From Bradyrhizobium sp. SZCCT0231 (GTDB lineage: Bacteria; Pseudomonadota; Alphaproteobacteria; Rhizobiales; Xanthobacteraceae): a stretch of 64,000 bases of DNA. The stretch lies in the NCBI RefSeq assembly GCF_018130245.1, contig NZ_JAFCKP010000012.1:140189-204188 (forward strand), written 5' to 3'. The notes beneath the pieces were generated by a model. The model made no database searches. It saw only the letters and a program-made list of their open reading frames with translations, and was not told where the DNA came from. Below are positions 55,676 through 64,000 of this stretch, piece by piece; position 1 is the stretch's first letter; each line of letters opens with the position of its first letter. The position numbers and the translations under genes are program-made.

Positions 55676-57463
55676 TCACGCGCCCCAGCGGGACCAGAAT
55701 CCGCGCCAGCCGCCCGCCTGGGCCTTTGCATGGGCCTTGGGCGTGCCGATTTGTTCCGTAAATTCATCGCTCGGGCCCTCGTCGTCGATCCCGGGATCAT
55801 CCGGTGCACGGACAATCGGGATGACGGCTTGGATCGGCGCCAGTGCCGGCTTGCCGAGGTCGGCTCGGGTTCGGAATACCGGCGTTTCCACCGGCGGCGA
55901 TGATTCGGCCGGCGTCGGAGCCGGATTTGCTTGCTCGGAGGACGTGACGGCCGGCGCGTCGTCCTTGGCAGGTTCCTTGGCAGGTTCTTTGGCAGCTTCC
56001 TTGGCCTGAGGGGGCGAATTGTCCTGGGCGGCCGGTGCCGGGACCGGGGCCACCACCGGCGGTTCCGCCGGGCCTAGGCCGGGCGCTGCGGTCACCCGCT
56101 TCGGCGGCGGGGCCGCCAGCATGGCTTCCTCGAAGGCCGAGGATTCGATCGTGGCGCCCTTGTCCGAGGGCAGGCTCGCGACCGGCGTCTGCCACTGGAA
56201 CGCATCGAGGCGGCCGGTGACCGGGGAGATCGGACGCCAGCGCTCGCTGACATAGCCGTCCGCGGTCCAGGCGGGATCGAGGCGGGCGCGCACTGCGCGC
56301 AGGGTCCAGGCGCGGGCACGGCCGCCGTCGCCATGCTCGGTGCGCTCGATCTCGGCCATCAGCAGCGCGACGCGCTGGGTCGGATCGCTGACATAGGGCG
56401 CAAGCACCTCGCGGGCGCGGGCGAACTCGGAGGCGTCGATCGCGGCGCGCGCGATCGCAAACTGGCCCTCGACATGGCCGGGCTTGTCGGCTGGCGTTTT
56501 GGCCGCGAGCGTCTCGACCCGCTGCAAGCGCTGCCGCGCGGAATCGCCGAGCTTCACATGCGCATAGGCGTCGGCGAGATCGGGATGCGGATTGGCGAGC
56601 CAGGCTGCTTCCACCAGCTTCATGGCGCGGCGCACCTGATGCGCCTCGCTCTCGAATCTTGCCGCGAGCACCGCCGCCGGCACCAGGGTCGGCGCGAGCT
56701 TGACCGCCTCCATCACGCTCTCGCGCGCGACATCGCGATCCATCTTCTCCAGTTCCAGTGCGCGCGCGGCGAGCAACACGCCGCGCTGCCGGCGATAGGC
56801 CTGCTTGTCGATCAGGCCTGCGGACAGATTCGAATCGAGGATCGCGAGCGCACCGCTCCAGTCGCCGCGCGCGCAGCGGAAGCCGAGCACCGCGTGCGAG
56901 GCCCAGGTCGAGGACGGCGACAGCTTGATCGCCTCCTCCGCGATCATCACCGCCCCGACCGCATCGTCGGCGCGCTGCGCCTCGATGAACAGGCCGCGCA
57001 GGCCGAGCAGCCGCGTGTCCTCACGTTCGGCCATGGCGCGGAAGACGCGCTGCGCCTCGTCGCGATTGCCTTCGAGCTGCGCCGACTGGGCGTGCAGCAG
57101 CAGCGCGAGCGGATCGTTCGGCGCGTGCCGCCGGGCCGCCTCGGCGTGCCGGCGGGCGAGCGCGGTGTCACCATGACCGATCGCGAGCAGGCCGTGGGTG
57201 ATGGCGTGACGGCCGCGCGCATGACGCTTTTCGTGACGACGACGGCGCAGACGCCCCGGCATACGCCAGAGCATCGTCAGGATGCTCCAGAGGAGCACGA
57301 CTGCGACCGCAAAAAGCCCAAGCAAGAGCACGAACACTGGAATGCTTGGTGAGGCCCGAAAACCGCCCCAAGTCATCACGACATCGCCGGGCTGGTCGGC
57401 AACCCAGGCCGCCCCGGCGCCGGCGAGTGCAATCAGGACAAGGAAAAGGACGATGCGAAGCAT
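55676..57463 (-). CDS. hemY: haem biosynthesis-associated HemY (N-terminal domain) protein
   Basis: A 595-residue inner-membrane protein unrelated to the protoporphyrinogen oxidase also called HemY. Two helices near residues 3-22 and 40-62 are followed by TPR-like repeats (RHAEAARRHAPNDPLALLLHA). After about 440 comes a low-complexity tail including the tandem EAAKEPAKEPAKD. It is last in hemD-mic60-hemY, 35 bases after mic60. Its exact role is unclear. Confidence 0.9.
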   Translation of the reverse strand: MLRIVLFLVLIALAGAGAAWVADQPGDVVMTWGGFRASPSIPVFVLLLGLFAVAVVLLWSILTMLWRMPGRLRRRRHEKRHARGRHAITHGLLAIGHGDTALARRHAEAARRHAPNDPLALLLHAQSAQLEGNRDEAQRVFRAMAEREDTRLLGLRGLFIEAQRADDAVGAVMIAEEAIKLSPSSTWASHAVLGFRCARGDWSGALAILDSNLSAGLIDKQAYRRQRGVLLAARALELEKMDRDVARESVMEAVKLAPTLVPAAVLAARFESEAHQVRRAMKLVEAAWLANPHPDLADAYAHVKLGDSARQRLQRVETLAAKTPADKPGHVEGQFAIARAAIDASEFARAREVLAPYVSDPTQRVALLMAEIERTEHGDGGRARAWTLRAVRARLDPAWTADGYVSERWRPISPVTGRLDAFQWQTPVASLPSDKGATIESSAFEEAMLAAPPPKRVTAAPGLGPAEPPVVAPVPAPAAQDNSPPQAKEAAKEPAKEPAKDDAPAVTSSEQANPAPTPAESSPPVETPVFRTRADLGKPALAPIQAVIPIVRAPDDPGIDDEGPSDEFTEQIGTPKAHAKAQAGGWRGFWSRWGA

Positions 57464-57498
57464 GGCGATCCCTATACGCGCCGATTGTTGCGCGAATC

Positions 57499-58722
57499 TT
57501 ATTGAGCAGATTTGGCGAGATCCGCCATGGCATCGTCGGCGAATTTGCGGGACGCGGCGAGCGCGGCATCGCGGGCATCGGCCTTGTCGAGCCAGGCCTG
57601 CGCCGGGGCACGATCGGCCTCGGGCAGAGTCTTCAACTCGCGCCGCGCTTCCACGGAATCGTTGCGGAGCGCAGCCGCCGTCACGCGCGCAACGATGGCG
57701 CCGCGATCGTTGCCGACCCCGTCGGTGCGCTCGATGCGGACGAGCTTTGACGCGCCGGCCTGGAGACGCTCGACAATGCCGGCGTCACTGGGCGGAGCTT
57801 CCGCCGGCGGCGACAGCTTCGGCACGATGTTGAGGAGCTCGCGGCTCAGCGCGACGGGCGTCGGAATGCCGGATGATGCAAACGCCTCGAGCGGCTTCAG
57901 CATGTCGGGCTTGGCCGCCAGCGACCGCGCTGCGGCCAGTTGCGATTGATAGGGATCGCCATGGCGAACAGCGACGTCGAGCAGCGCCGCTGCCACCACA
58001 TGGCGGAGCGGCTTGTCGTCCACCGACTTGGCGTCCGCGATCTTCTCGCCCTGCTGCGCAAGCTCGGCGCGCTCCGTCTTGCTGGCGCGCTCGAGCTGAG
58101 CGATGCGGTCGAGAAGAGCGGCAAGATCAGGCGCGGCAGCAGGCGACGCCACTTTCGCGTCGTTCAGGGCATTGGCAGTCTTGTCGGACTGCGCACGCAG
58201 ATTGGCAATGTCGCTGCGCAGGCTGCTTGCGGATTTCTCCAGCGCGTCGAGCCGCGCCGCCATGGCCGGATCGGCGGCGGGCTTGCCGGCCTTGGCCTCG
58301 ACTGCAGCAACGCGTCCGCTCAGCGCATCGACCGTTGCACCGGTGACCTGCGGCGCAGCCGGCGGCGCCTGCACCGCGGGCCAGCCCAGCATCCAGCCGA
58401 CCGCGATCACGACCGCCGCTGCGACAGCTCCGGAGAACGGCGCAACGATCCAGGGGGAAACCGGCGCTGACACAGGCGCGGACTCCGTGGACGCCTGCTC
58501 CTCTGCAGACCCTGGCTGAGGCTCGGCCTTGACCTCTTCCGATCCGCCTTCTTCGAACCTGGCCTGCTCCTGCGCGGCATGCTCGGACGCCTCGGGCTCG
58601 CCCGCGACCTGCTGCGGCTGGGTGGAGACTTCCGTCGCCTCGAGGTCGATGGTGGGCGGGGTGCGCTTGGCGCGGCCCGTGTCGGGCGCCAATCCAGCGT
58701 CTTCAGGCTTGTCATCGGCCAT
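57499..58722 (-). CDS. mitofilin/Mic60 homologue (COG4223)
   Basis: A 407-residue protein whose acidic, Glu-rich N-terminus (about 85 residues) is followed by a single membrane helix (PFSGAVAAAVVIAVGWMLG), a coiled coil from about 130 to 220 (LDALEKSASSLRSDIANLRAQ), and a helical C-terminal domain. This layout and its place between hemD and hemY match alphaproteobacterial Mic60, which shapes inner membranes. Intracytoplasmic membrane work is inference here. Confidence 0.85.
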   Translation of the reverse strand: MADDKPEDAGLAPDTGRAKRTPPTIDLEATEVSTQPQQVAGEPEASEHAAQEQARFEEGGSEEVKAEPQPGSAEEQASTESAPVSAPVSPWIVAPFSGAVAAAVVIAVGWMLGWPAVQAPPAAPQVTGATVDALSGRVAAVEAKAGKPAADPAMAARLDALEKSASSLRSDIANLRAQSDKTANALNDAKVASPAAAPDLAALLDRIAQLERASKTERAELAQQGEKIADAKSVDDKPLRHVVAAALLDVAVRHGDPYQSQLAAARSLAAKPDMLKPLEAFASSGIPTPVALSRELLNIVPKLSPPAEAPPSDAGIVERLQAGASKLVRIERTDGVGNDRGAIVARVTAAALRNDSVEARRELKTLPEADRAPAQAWLDKADARDAALAASRKFADDAMADLAKSAQ

Positions 58723-58785
58723 CGTGACGGTTCCTCACACTTCCATACCAGGGTGGATTAGATTGCGTCGGATTCGGCCCGACCT

Positions 58786-59532
58786 TTACGCCAAACGGGT
58801 GCGCAACGCACGCTCCAAGGTGTCGAACAAGGCAGTTTCGTCCGGCGTTGCGGCCACCAGCACCTGTGACGCGCCGGCATCGCGCAGCACCCCCGCAACC
58901 GTCTCGGACAGGCAGCAATGCGGGATCGCCAGCGCCGAGATTTCGACGCCTTCGTCCCGCGTCGCCTCCAGGAACGCGCGTGCGCTGCGCCGGGAGTAGT
59001 GCAGCACCGCCTCGATCCCGTGGGCGGCAAAGCCCTCGCAGACCTCGCGCGGCAGATGCTTGACCGGCGTCATGCGATAGGTGGTCTGCGTGACCACGCG
59101 GAAACCCTCCGCTCCGAGTTCGCCGCCGAGGTCGCGCGACAGATCCGCGCCCGCGAGATACAGCAGCACGCTCTTTTTCTTCAGCACCTTGTCGCGCGCG
59201 CTCTGCTTCACCTTGTCGCGCAAGGACGCAGCATCGCCGCCGGCGACGATCACCTCGGCAAAACCGGCCTCGCGCGCCGCAGCGGCCGTATGCTCGCCAA
59301 CCGCAAACAAAGGCAGCTTCAACAGACCGAGGTCCGGCAATTGCGGCGCGACGGCGCGGATGGCGTTGGCCGACGTGACGAGAACGGCACCGAAGGGCGC
59401 TTCATTCTCGCCATGGAAGGCGACCGGCTCGAACTTGAGCGCCGGCGCAAGCAGCACCGCATGCCCGCGCGCGCGGAGATTCTCCGCCGTCGCCTCATTG
59501 TCGGGATGCGGCCGTGTGACAAGAATGGACAT
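58786..59532 (-). CDS. hemD: uroporphyrinogen-III synthase
   Basis: Closes hydroxymethylbilane to uroporphyrinogen III. The 248-residue length and the start MSILVTRPHPDNEATAENLR fit the family, as do the middle strand LLYLAGADLSRDLGGEL and HYSRRSARAFLEA. Conservation in this family is low, so recognition also rests on the hemD-mic60-hemY context. Divergent from tsaD. Confidence 0.92.
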   Translation of the reverse strand: MSILVTRPHPDNEATAENLRARGHAVLLAPALKFEPVAFHGENEAPFGAVLVTSANAIRAVAPQLPDLGLLKLPLFAVGEHTAAAAREAGFAEVIVAGGDAASLRDKVKQSARDKVLKKKSVLLYLAGADLSRDLGGELGAEGFRVVTQTTYRMTPVKHLPREVCEGFAAHGIEAVLHYSRRSARAFLEATRDEGVEISALAIPHCCLSETVAGVLRDAGASQVLVAATPDETALFDTLERALRTRLA

Positions 59533-59665
59533 CGCTGGTGTTCCCGAACCACGTGGCGGCGACGCATTGACCTGGACGGCTGCGCGTGACGATTGCGCAA
59601 TCTGGCCCCGGGATGCTACCGGACGTACCAGAACTCTGCTTTACGGATGAGCGCAAGGGCGCAAA

Positions 59666-60757
59666 TTGGATAACAATTCGCCAATGCTGGTGCTGGGCAT
59701 CGAAACCACCTGCGACGAGACCGCCGCGGCCGTGATCAAGCGCGCGGGCGACGGCAGCGGCAAGATCCTGTCCAATATCGTGCGGTCGCAGGTCGAGGAG
59801 CATGCCCGCTTCGGCGGCGTGGTGCCGGAGATCGCGGCGCGCGCGCATGTCGATCTGCTCGACGGCATCATCGATCGCGCCATGCGCGAGGCCGGCATCG
59901 GCTTCGCCCAGCTGAGCGGTGTCGCCGCCGCCGCGGGGCCCGGCCTGATCGGCGGCGTCATCGTCGGGCTGACCACCGCGAAGGCGATCGCGATGGTGCA
60001 CGACACGCCGCTGGTCGCAGTGAATCATCTCGAAGCGCACGCGTTGACGCCGCGCCTCACCGACGGCATCGAATTTCCCTACTGCCTCTTCCTCGCCTCC
60101 GGCGGCCATACCCAGATCGTGGCGGTCACCGGCGTCGGCCAGTATGTGCGGCTCGGCACTACGGTCGACGACGCCATCGGCGAGGCCTTCGACAAGGTCG
60201 CGAAGATGCTGGGACTGCCCTATCCCGGCGGACCGCAGGTCGAGCGCGCCGCGGCAGGCGGTGATGCCACGCGCTTTGCGTTTCCGCGACCGATGCAGGG
60301 ACGCCCCGATGCCAATTTCTCGCTGTCGGGATTGAAGACGGCGGTGCGCACCGAAGCGAGCCGGCTGACCGAGCTCGCGCCGCAGGACATCAGCGATCTC
60401 TGCGCAAGCTTCCAGGCCGCGGTGCTGGATTCGACGGCCGACCGGCTGAGCGTCGGCCTGAAGCTTTTCCGCGAGCAGTTCGGCGCGCCGCGCGCGCTGG
60501 TCGCCGCCGGCGGCGTTGCCGCCAATCAGGCGATCCGCGGCGCGCTGCATGACGTCGCGCAACAGGCCGGGACGCAATTGATCATGCCGCCGCCCGCGCT
60601 TTGCACCGACAACGGCGCGATGATCGCCTGGGCCGGCGCCGAACGCCTCGCGCTCGGCCTGACCGACACGATGGAAGCGCAGCCGCGCGCACGGTGGTTG
60701 CTCGACGCCAATGCGACGGCGCCGGCCGGCTACGGCAACACGCGGGCGGGATACTAG
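59666..60757 (+). CDS. tsaD: tRNA N6-threonylcarbamoyladenosine transferase TsaD
   Basis: Transfers the threonylcarbamoyl group to A37 of ANN-decoding tRNAs, with TsaB and TsaE. 363 residues if begun at the TTG at 59666; the ATG at 59684 ([17 protein letters not shown]) is also plausible. The metal motif VNHLEAHAL, the [10 protein letters not shown] segment and [15 protein letters not shown] are intact. The gpsA start follows its stop by two bases. Confidence 0.95.
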   Translation: MDNNSPMLVLGIETTCDETAAAVIKRAGDGSGKILSNIVRSQVEEHARFGGVVPEIAARAHVDLLDGIIDRAMREAGIGFAQLSGVAAAAGPGLIGGVIVGLTTAKAIAMVHDTPLVAVNHLEAHALTPRLTDGIEFPYCLFLASGGHTQIVAVTGVGQYVRLGTTVDDAIGEAFDKVAKMLGLPYPGGPQVERAAAGGDATRFAFPRPMQGRPDANFSLSGLKTAVRTEASRLTELAPQDISDLCASFQAAVLDSTADRLSVGLKLFREQFGAPRALVAAGGVAANQAIRGALHDVAQQAGTQLIMPPPALCTDNGAMIAWAGAERLALGLTDTMEAQPRARWLLDANATAPAGYGNTRAGY

Positions 60758-60759
60758 CT

Positions 60760-61740
60760 ATGACCGCGCCGCAATCCGTCGCGGTGATCGGCGCGGGCGC
60801 CTGGGGCACGGCGCTGGCGACGGTGGCAGCGCGAGCCGGGCGAAACGTGACGCTGTGGGCACGCAATGCCGAGCATGCCGCGCGGATCGCATCGACGCGC
60901 GACAATCCGCGGCTGCCCGGCGTGCGGATCGCGCCGGAGATCGTCGTGACGAGCGATCTGGCGCTTGCCGCGCGTGCGGACATGCTGCTGATTGCAACAC
61001 CGGCGCAACATTTGCGCGGCGCGGTCAACATGCTGGCCTCGCACATCACGAAGCCGGTACCAATCGTCGCCTGCGCCAAGGGCATCGAGCACGGCACCCA
61101 CAAGTTCATGACCGACGTGATCGCCGAGGCCGCGCCGCACGCGCAGCCGGCGATCCTGTCGGGGCCGAGCTTTGCCGACGACGTCGCACGTGGCCTGCCG
61201 ACGGCAGTGACCCTGGCGGCAAGCGACGAGGCGCTGGCCAGCAGCCTCGTGCAGGCGCTGGGCTCGCCGACATTCCGCCCCTATCACTCCACCGACATCC
61301 GGGGTGTCGAGATCGGCGGCGCCGCCAAGAACGTGCTGGCGATCGCGGTCGGCATCGCGGTCGGACGCAAGCTCGGCGCCTCCGCGCAGGCTGCGCTCAC
61401 GACCCGCGGCTTTGCCGAGCTCACGCGCCTCGGCCGCGCCCTCGGCGCACGCAGCGAGACGCTCACCGGCCTGTCGGGTCTCGGCGATTTGATCCTGACC
61501 TGCTCGAGCCCGCAATCGCGCAACTTCGCGCTCGGACTCGCGCTCGGGCGCGGCGAGCAGCCTCCCGCCGGCAAGCTCGCCGAGGGCGAGTTCACCGCCC
61601 CCGTGCTGATCGAACTCGCGGCTTCGCAAAACATCGAGTTGCCGGTATCGGAAGCGGTCGCGGCGATCCTGAGCGGCCGCAGCACGATCGATGCCGCGAT
61701 CTCGGCGCTGATGACGCGCCCCTTCAAGGCAGAGGAATAA
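60760..61740 (+). CDS. gpsA: NAD(P)H-dependent glycerol-3-phosphate dehydrogenase
   Basis: Reduces dihydroxyacetone phosphate to sn-glycerol-3-phosphate for phospholipids. The 326-residue protein has the nucleotide motif [12 protein letters not shown], the KGIEHGT segment, the catalytic Lys region [16 protein letters not shown] and [13 protein letters not shown]. It sits in tsaD-gpsA-EVE, with gaps of two bases on either side. Confidence 0.96.
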   Translation: MTAPQSVAVIGAGAWGTALATVAARAGRNVTLWARNAEHAARIASTRDNPRLPGVRIAPEIVVTSDLALAARADMLLIATPAQHLRGAVNMLASHITKPVPIVACAKGIEHGTHKFMTDVIAEAAPHAQPAILSGPSFADDVARGLPTAVTLAASDEALASSLVQALGSPTFRPYHSTDIRGVEIGGAAKNVLAIAVGIAVGRKLGASAQAALTTRGFAELTRLGRALGARSETLTGLSGLGDLILTCSSPQSRNFALGLALGRGEQPPAGKLAEGEFTAPVLIELAASQNIELPVSEAVAAILSGRSTIDAAISALMTRPFKAEE

Positions 61741-61742
61741 GC

Positions 61743-62156
61743 ATGGCGTACTGGCTCGTGAAATCCGAACCATCGGTGTGGTCCTGGGAGCAGCAGGTTG
61801 CGAAGGGTGCCAAGGGCGAGGCCTGGACCGGCGTGCGCAATTTCACCGCGCGCCAGAACCTCGTGAACATGAAGAAGGGCGACAAGGCATTCTTCTATCA
61901 TTCCAACGAGGGCAAGGAGATCGTCGGGATCGCGGAGATCGTCAAGGAAGCCTATCCCGACCCGACCGACAAGACCGGCAAATTCGTCTGCGTCGACATC
62001 AAGGCCGACAAGCCCCTGAAGACACCGGTGACGATGGCCGCGGTCAAGGCCGAGAAGAAGCTCGCCGACATGGCGCTGGTGAAATATTCGCGCCTGTCGG
62101 TGCAGCCGGTGACGGCGGAGGAGTGGAAGCTCGTCTGCAAGATGGGTGGGGTTTAG
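61743..62156 (+). CDS. EVE domain-containing protein
   Basis: A 137-residue protein, essentially one EVE domain: MAYWLVKSEPSVWSWEQQ, WTGVRNFTARQNLVNMKKGD and GIAEIVKEAYPDPTD. EVE folds bind modified bases in DNA or RNA. Placement after tsaD and gpsA, two bases from the gpsA stop, suggests a link with RNA modification, though its ligand is unknown. Confidence 0.92.
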   Translation: MAYWLVKSEPSVWSWEQQVAKGAKGEAWTGVRNFTARQNLVNMKKGDKAFFYHSNEGKEIVGIAEIVKEAYPDPTDKTGKFVCVDIKADKPLKTPVTMAAVKAEKKLADMALVKYSRLSVQPVTAEEWKLVCKMGGV

Positions 62157-62166
62157 CCTCGGATTT

Positions 62167-62262
62167 GTAGGGTGGGCAAAGCGCAGCGTGCCCACCCTTC
62201 AAGAAGCTCGCGGTCGAATGGTGGGCACGGCGCGCGAAGAGCGCGCCTTTGCCCACCCTACG
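62167..62262. repeat. inverted repeat GTAGGGTGGGCAAAGCGCAGCG type
   Basis: GTAGGGTGGGCAAAG at the left and CTTTGCCCACCCTACG-like at the right are inverted arms; GTGCCCACC / GGTGGGCAC lie inside. It overlaps the last codon of the downstream-strand cyclase gene, whose TAG stop is part of the right arm. Confidence 0.9.
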
Positions 62263-63337
62263 CCTCCGGCAGCGCAAACACCTCGCACGGCGCGGCAATG
62301 CCGCGCAGCGAATGTGATCCGAGCGCGACCAGCGGCATATTCGTCTCGGCAGCGAGGGCACCCGACACCAGCACCGTCCGGCCCAGCGGCTTGCACAAGC
62401 CCTCGAGTCGGCTGGCGAGATTGACGGCGGGACCGATCGCGGTGAAGTCGAGCCGGTTGGCGGCGCCGATGTTTCCCCACAGCATCTCGCCGAGATGGAG
62501 CGCGGCGCCAAACGACAGCGGCGGCAGCCCTTGCGCGCGGCGCTCCTTGTTGAGGTACGCCATCCCGGCCTCGGCTGCGCCGGCGGCGCGCAGAGCGGCA
62601 TCGCAGGCGCGGCGCGGCGATGCCTCGACCACCGGAAAGATCGCGAGGACGCCGTCGCCGATGAATTTCAGCACCTCGCCGCCAAAAGCGTGAACCGCGC
62701 CGGCGATGCGATCGAACCAGGCGTCGAGCGCCGCGATGACATCGGCAGGCGGTGTGGTTTCCGACAAGACCGTGAAGTTGCGCAAATCCGCATAGAGCAG
62801 TGCAGCCTGAATGGTCTCGCCGAGATCGCGGCGCAGAGGTGCAGCCAGCACCCGCTCCGCGCTGCGCTTGCCGAGATAAGCATCCAGCGTCGCGCGCAAC
62901 GTGGCGCGCGCGGCGAGCACGGCAAGAGGTGTCGCCGCGAAGCGAGCAGCCTGGCGCAATTGCTCGATTTCGCCTGCCCTGAACGGACGCGGTCCGATCC
63001 AGCCGAGCAGCGGCCCATCGGGCCGTCCAACGGCATCTTCCTGCACCTCGCCGCACGCGATGTCGCGCAGCCAACGGCGGCCGGCATCGTTCGGCGGGTC
63101 TGGCGCCAGCCCGCCAGGCGCAAAGCCAAGCGCTTCGATCACCTGACCGCTGTCGGCACGCCACAGCCACGTGCGCTTCGCGATCAGCGGATGCGGCACC
63201 TCCAACGTCAGGCTGCCTGCCGCAAGCGGCACGCCGTCGGCGACCAGATGCGCGCCGAGTTCCGCGAGCAGGCGGTCGGCCCCGGGACAGTCCGAGGCGG
63301 CATCGACGAGCCAGGCGAGGGTCGGAGATAGATGCAT
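62258..63337 (-). CDS. class III adenylate/guanylate cyclase
   Basis: A 359-residue cytoplasmic protein. The N-terminal half is a small sensor-like region without a recognised domain. The catalytic domain from about 175 has LLYADLRNFTVLSET and KFIGDGVLAIFP with the two metal aspartates, and IGPAVNLASRLE with the Asn and Arg. MHLSPTLAW at 63337 was chosen as start; an in-frame ATG at 63364 is possible. The stop codon lies inside a repeat. Confidence 0.86.
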   Translation of the reverse strand: MHLSPTLAWLVDAASDCPGADRLLAELGAHLVADGVPLAAGSLTLEVPHPLIAKRTWLWRADSGQVIEALGFAPGGLAPDPPNDAGRRWLRDIACGEVQEDAVGRPDGPLLGWIGPRPFRAGEIEQLRQAARFAATPLAVLAARATLRATLDAYLGKRSAERVLAAPLRRDLGETIQAALLYADLRNFTVLSETTPPADVIAALDAWFDRIAGAVHAFGGEVLKFIGDGVLAIFPVVEASPRRACDAALRAAGAAEAGMAYLNKERRAQGLPPLSFGAALHLGEMLWGNIGAANRLDFTAIGPAVNLASRLEGLCKPLGRTVLVSGALAAETNMPLVALGSHSLRGIAAPCEVFALPEA

Positions 63338-63460
63338 GACCCGATGATGGCGAAGCAGGGCCATCTTTGTCACGGGCAATCCTTGACTGACCCCCGCAGC
63401 GCCGCCATGTCCCAGGGTCAGCCCAGGCGAAGACCAGGCCAAGACGAGGGATGATCGCCG

Positions 63461-63925
63461 ATGACCGAGCCGTTCATGGTGCGACGCGAGACCCAGATCG
63501 CGGCCCCGCGTGCCACCGTCTTCGCCTATCTCACCGACCCCGAGAAGATCCTGAGCTGGATGGGCTCCGACGCGACCACGGAGCCGTATCCAGGCGGGCT
63601 CTACCTGCTCAAGGGAGTCGGCCCGCGCGGTGGCGTGGCCCGCGGCGCCTTTCGCGAGGTCGTGCCGGTGCATCGCCTTGCCTACACGTTCGGCTGGGAG
63701 GGCGGCCAGGAAGTGCCGCCGGGCTCGAGCCTGATCGAGATCGACCTGATCGAGCGCGACGGCGGCACGCTGCTGCGCATGACCCATAGCGGGCTGCCGA
63801 ACGAAGCGCAGGCCGCCGCGCATGCGACGGGATGGGCGCATTATCTGGAACGGCTCACGATCGCAGCCGCGGGCCGCGATCCCGGTCCGGACAAGGGTGT
63901 GTCAGATAAGAAGGAGCTCTCGTAG
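63461..63925 (+). CDS. SRPBCC (START-like, AHSA1-type) domain protein
   Basis: A 154-residue protein with one START/AHSA1 fold: ETQIAAPRATVFAYLTDPEKILSWM, YLLKGVGPRGGVARGAFREV and TLLRMTHSGLP. It probably binds a hydrophobic ligand or acts as a regulator-linked activator; often next to ArsR genes, but none is visible here. Divergent from the cyclase gene. Confidence 0.88.
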   Translation: MTEPFMVRRETQIAAPRATVFAYLTDPEKILSWMGSDATTEPYPGGLYLLKGVGPRGGVARGAFREVVPVHRLAYTFGWEGGQEVPPGSSLIEIDLIERDGGTLLRMTHSGLPNEAQAAAHATGWAHYLERLTIAAAGRDPGPDKGVSDKKELS

Positions 63926-64000
63926 GACCTCCTACCCTTGGTCAAGGGGAATAGGCGTCCTTGAATAGGGCAATATCGTAGCGCCGTGCTCGATGCAGTC
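63926..64000. other. window end, no gene seen
   Basis: Only 75 bases follow the SRPBCC gene. CCCTTGGTCAAGGG (63935-63948) could form a short hairpin; nothing else is evident. Confidence 0.5.

Noticed and set aside
59664-59679. TTGGATAACAATT, resembling a lac operator half
   Set aside because: Short chance match in the tsaD start region with no LacI-type regulator nearby.

Overview
This window is a GC-rich piece of an alphaproteobacterial chromosome, most likely Bradyrhizobium or a close relative in the Nitrobacteraceae. The basis is the succinate dehydrogenase operon order (sdhC-D-A-B), the hemD-mic60-hemY cluster beside tsaD, an IalB-type protein, many Crp/Fnr- and cyclase-type signalling genes, and numerous palindromic intergenic repeats. 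I see no prophage, insertion sequence, integrase or CRISPR array. It reads as ordinary core chromosome with a few accessory islands.

Layout. 1-5.6 kb: the end of a malonyl-CoA synthetase gene, then sdhCDAB with a repeat between sdhA and sdhB. 5.8-11.7 kb: hybrid histidine kinase, SbmA/BacA-type ABC transporter, FkbM methyltransferase, VOC protein and a small proline-rich protein. 11.8-17.9 kb: a giant Pro/Ala-rich OmpA-domain protein, PhoA-type alkaline phosphatase, a homocysteine S-methyltransferase-family gene divergent from a TetR regulator. 17.9-25.6 kb: argG, PAP2 phosphatase, membrane protein, rlmN, ialB, a decayed SDR gene, quinone oxidoreductase, YkvA and phhB. 25.7-30.7 kb: an orphan TAXI binding protein, PhoD, a secreted hypothetical, a response-regulator relic and a Crp-like regulator. 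30.8-33.2 kb: an overlapping three-gene unit (Lgt-like enzyme, Tes-like radical SAM enzyme, two-helix membrane protein). 33.5-43.5 kb: typA, amine oxidase, a DCC/SDR-DoxX/DUF2269/hydrolase operon, GNAT, ppa, folD-DUF167-yggT and tRNA-Ala(CGC). 43.6-55.6 kb: enoyl-CoA hydratase, amidotransferase, SDR, TerB, a cyclase-P450-hydrolase run divergent from an MFS exporter, two Cys-rich secreted proteins, a polysaccharide deacetylase and tRNA-Thr(CGT). 55.7-64 kb: hemY-mic60-hemD, divergent tsaD-gpsA-EVE, a second class III cyclase and an SRPBCC protein.

The most interesting candidate system is the 30.8-33.2 kb unit. Its first gene is an Lgt homologue that keeps the motifs around Arg143, Tyr235 and Arg239 but has lost the catalytic His103 motif. 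Its second gene is a cysteine-rich radical SAM enzyme with the GCPYDCGLCP and CNLTCPVC motifs of the archaeal tetraether synthase (Tes/COG1964) family. Together they suggest an undescribed lipid or lipoprotein modification pathway. Other notable points are two near-consensus CRP-type sites exactly 30 bp apart, a three-arm hairpin switch upstream of sdhC, a terminator-like hairpin inside the typA leader, and two newly recognisable pseudogene relics. These conclusions come from reading the sequence alone; no database search was run.
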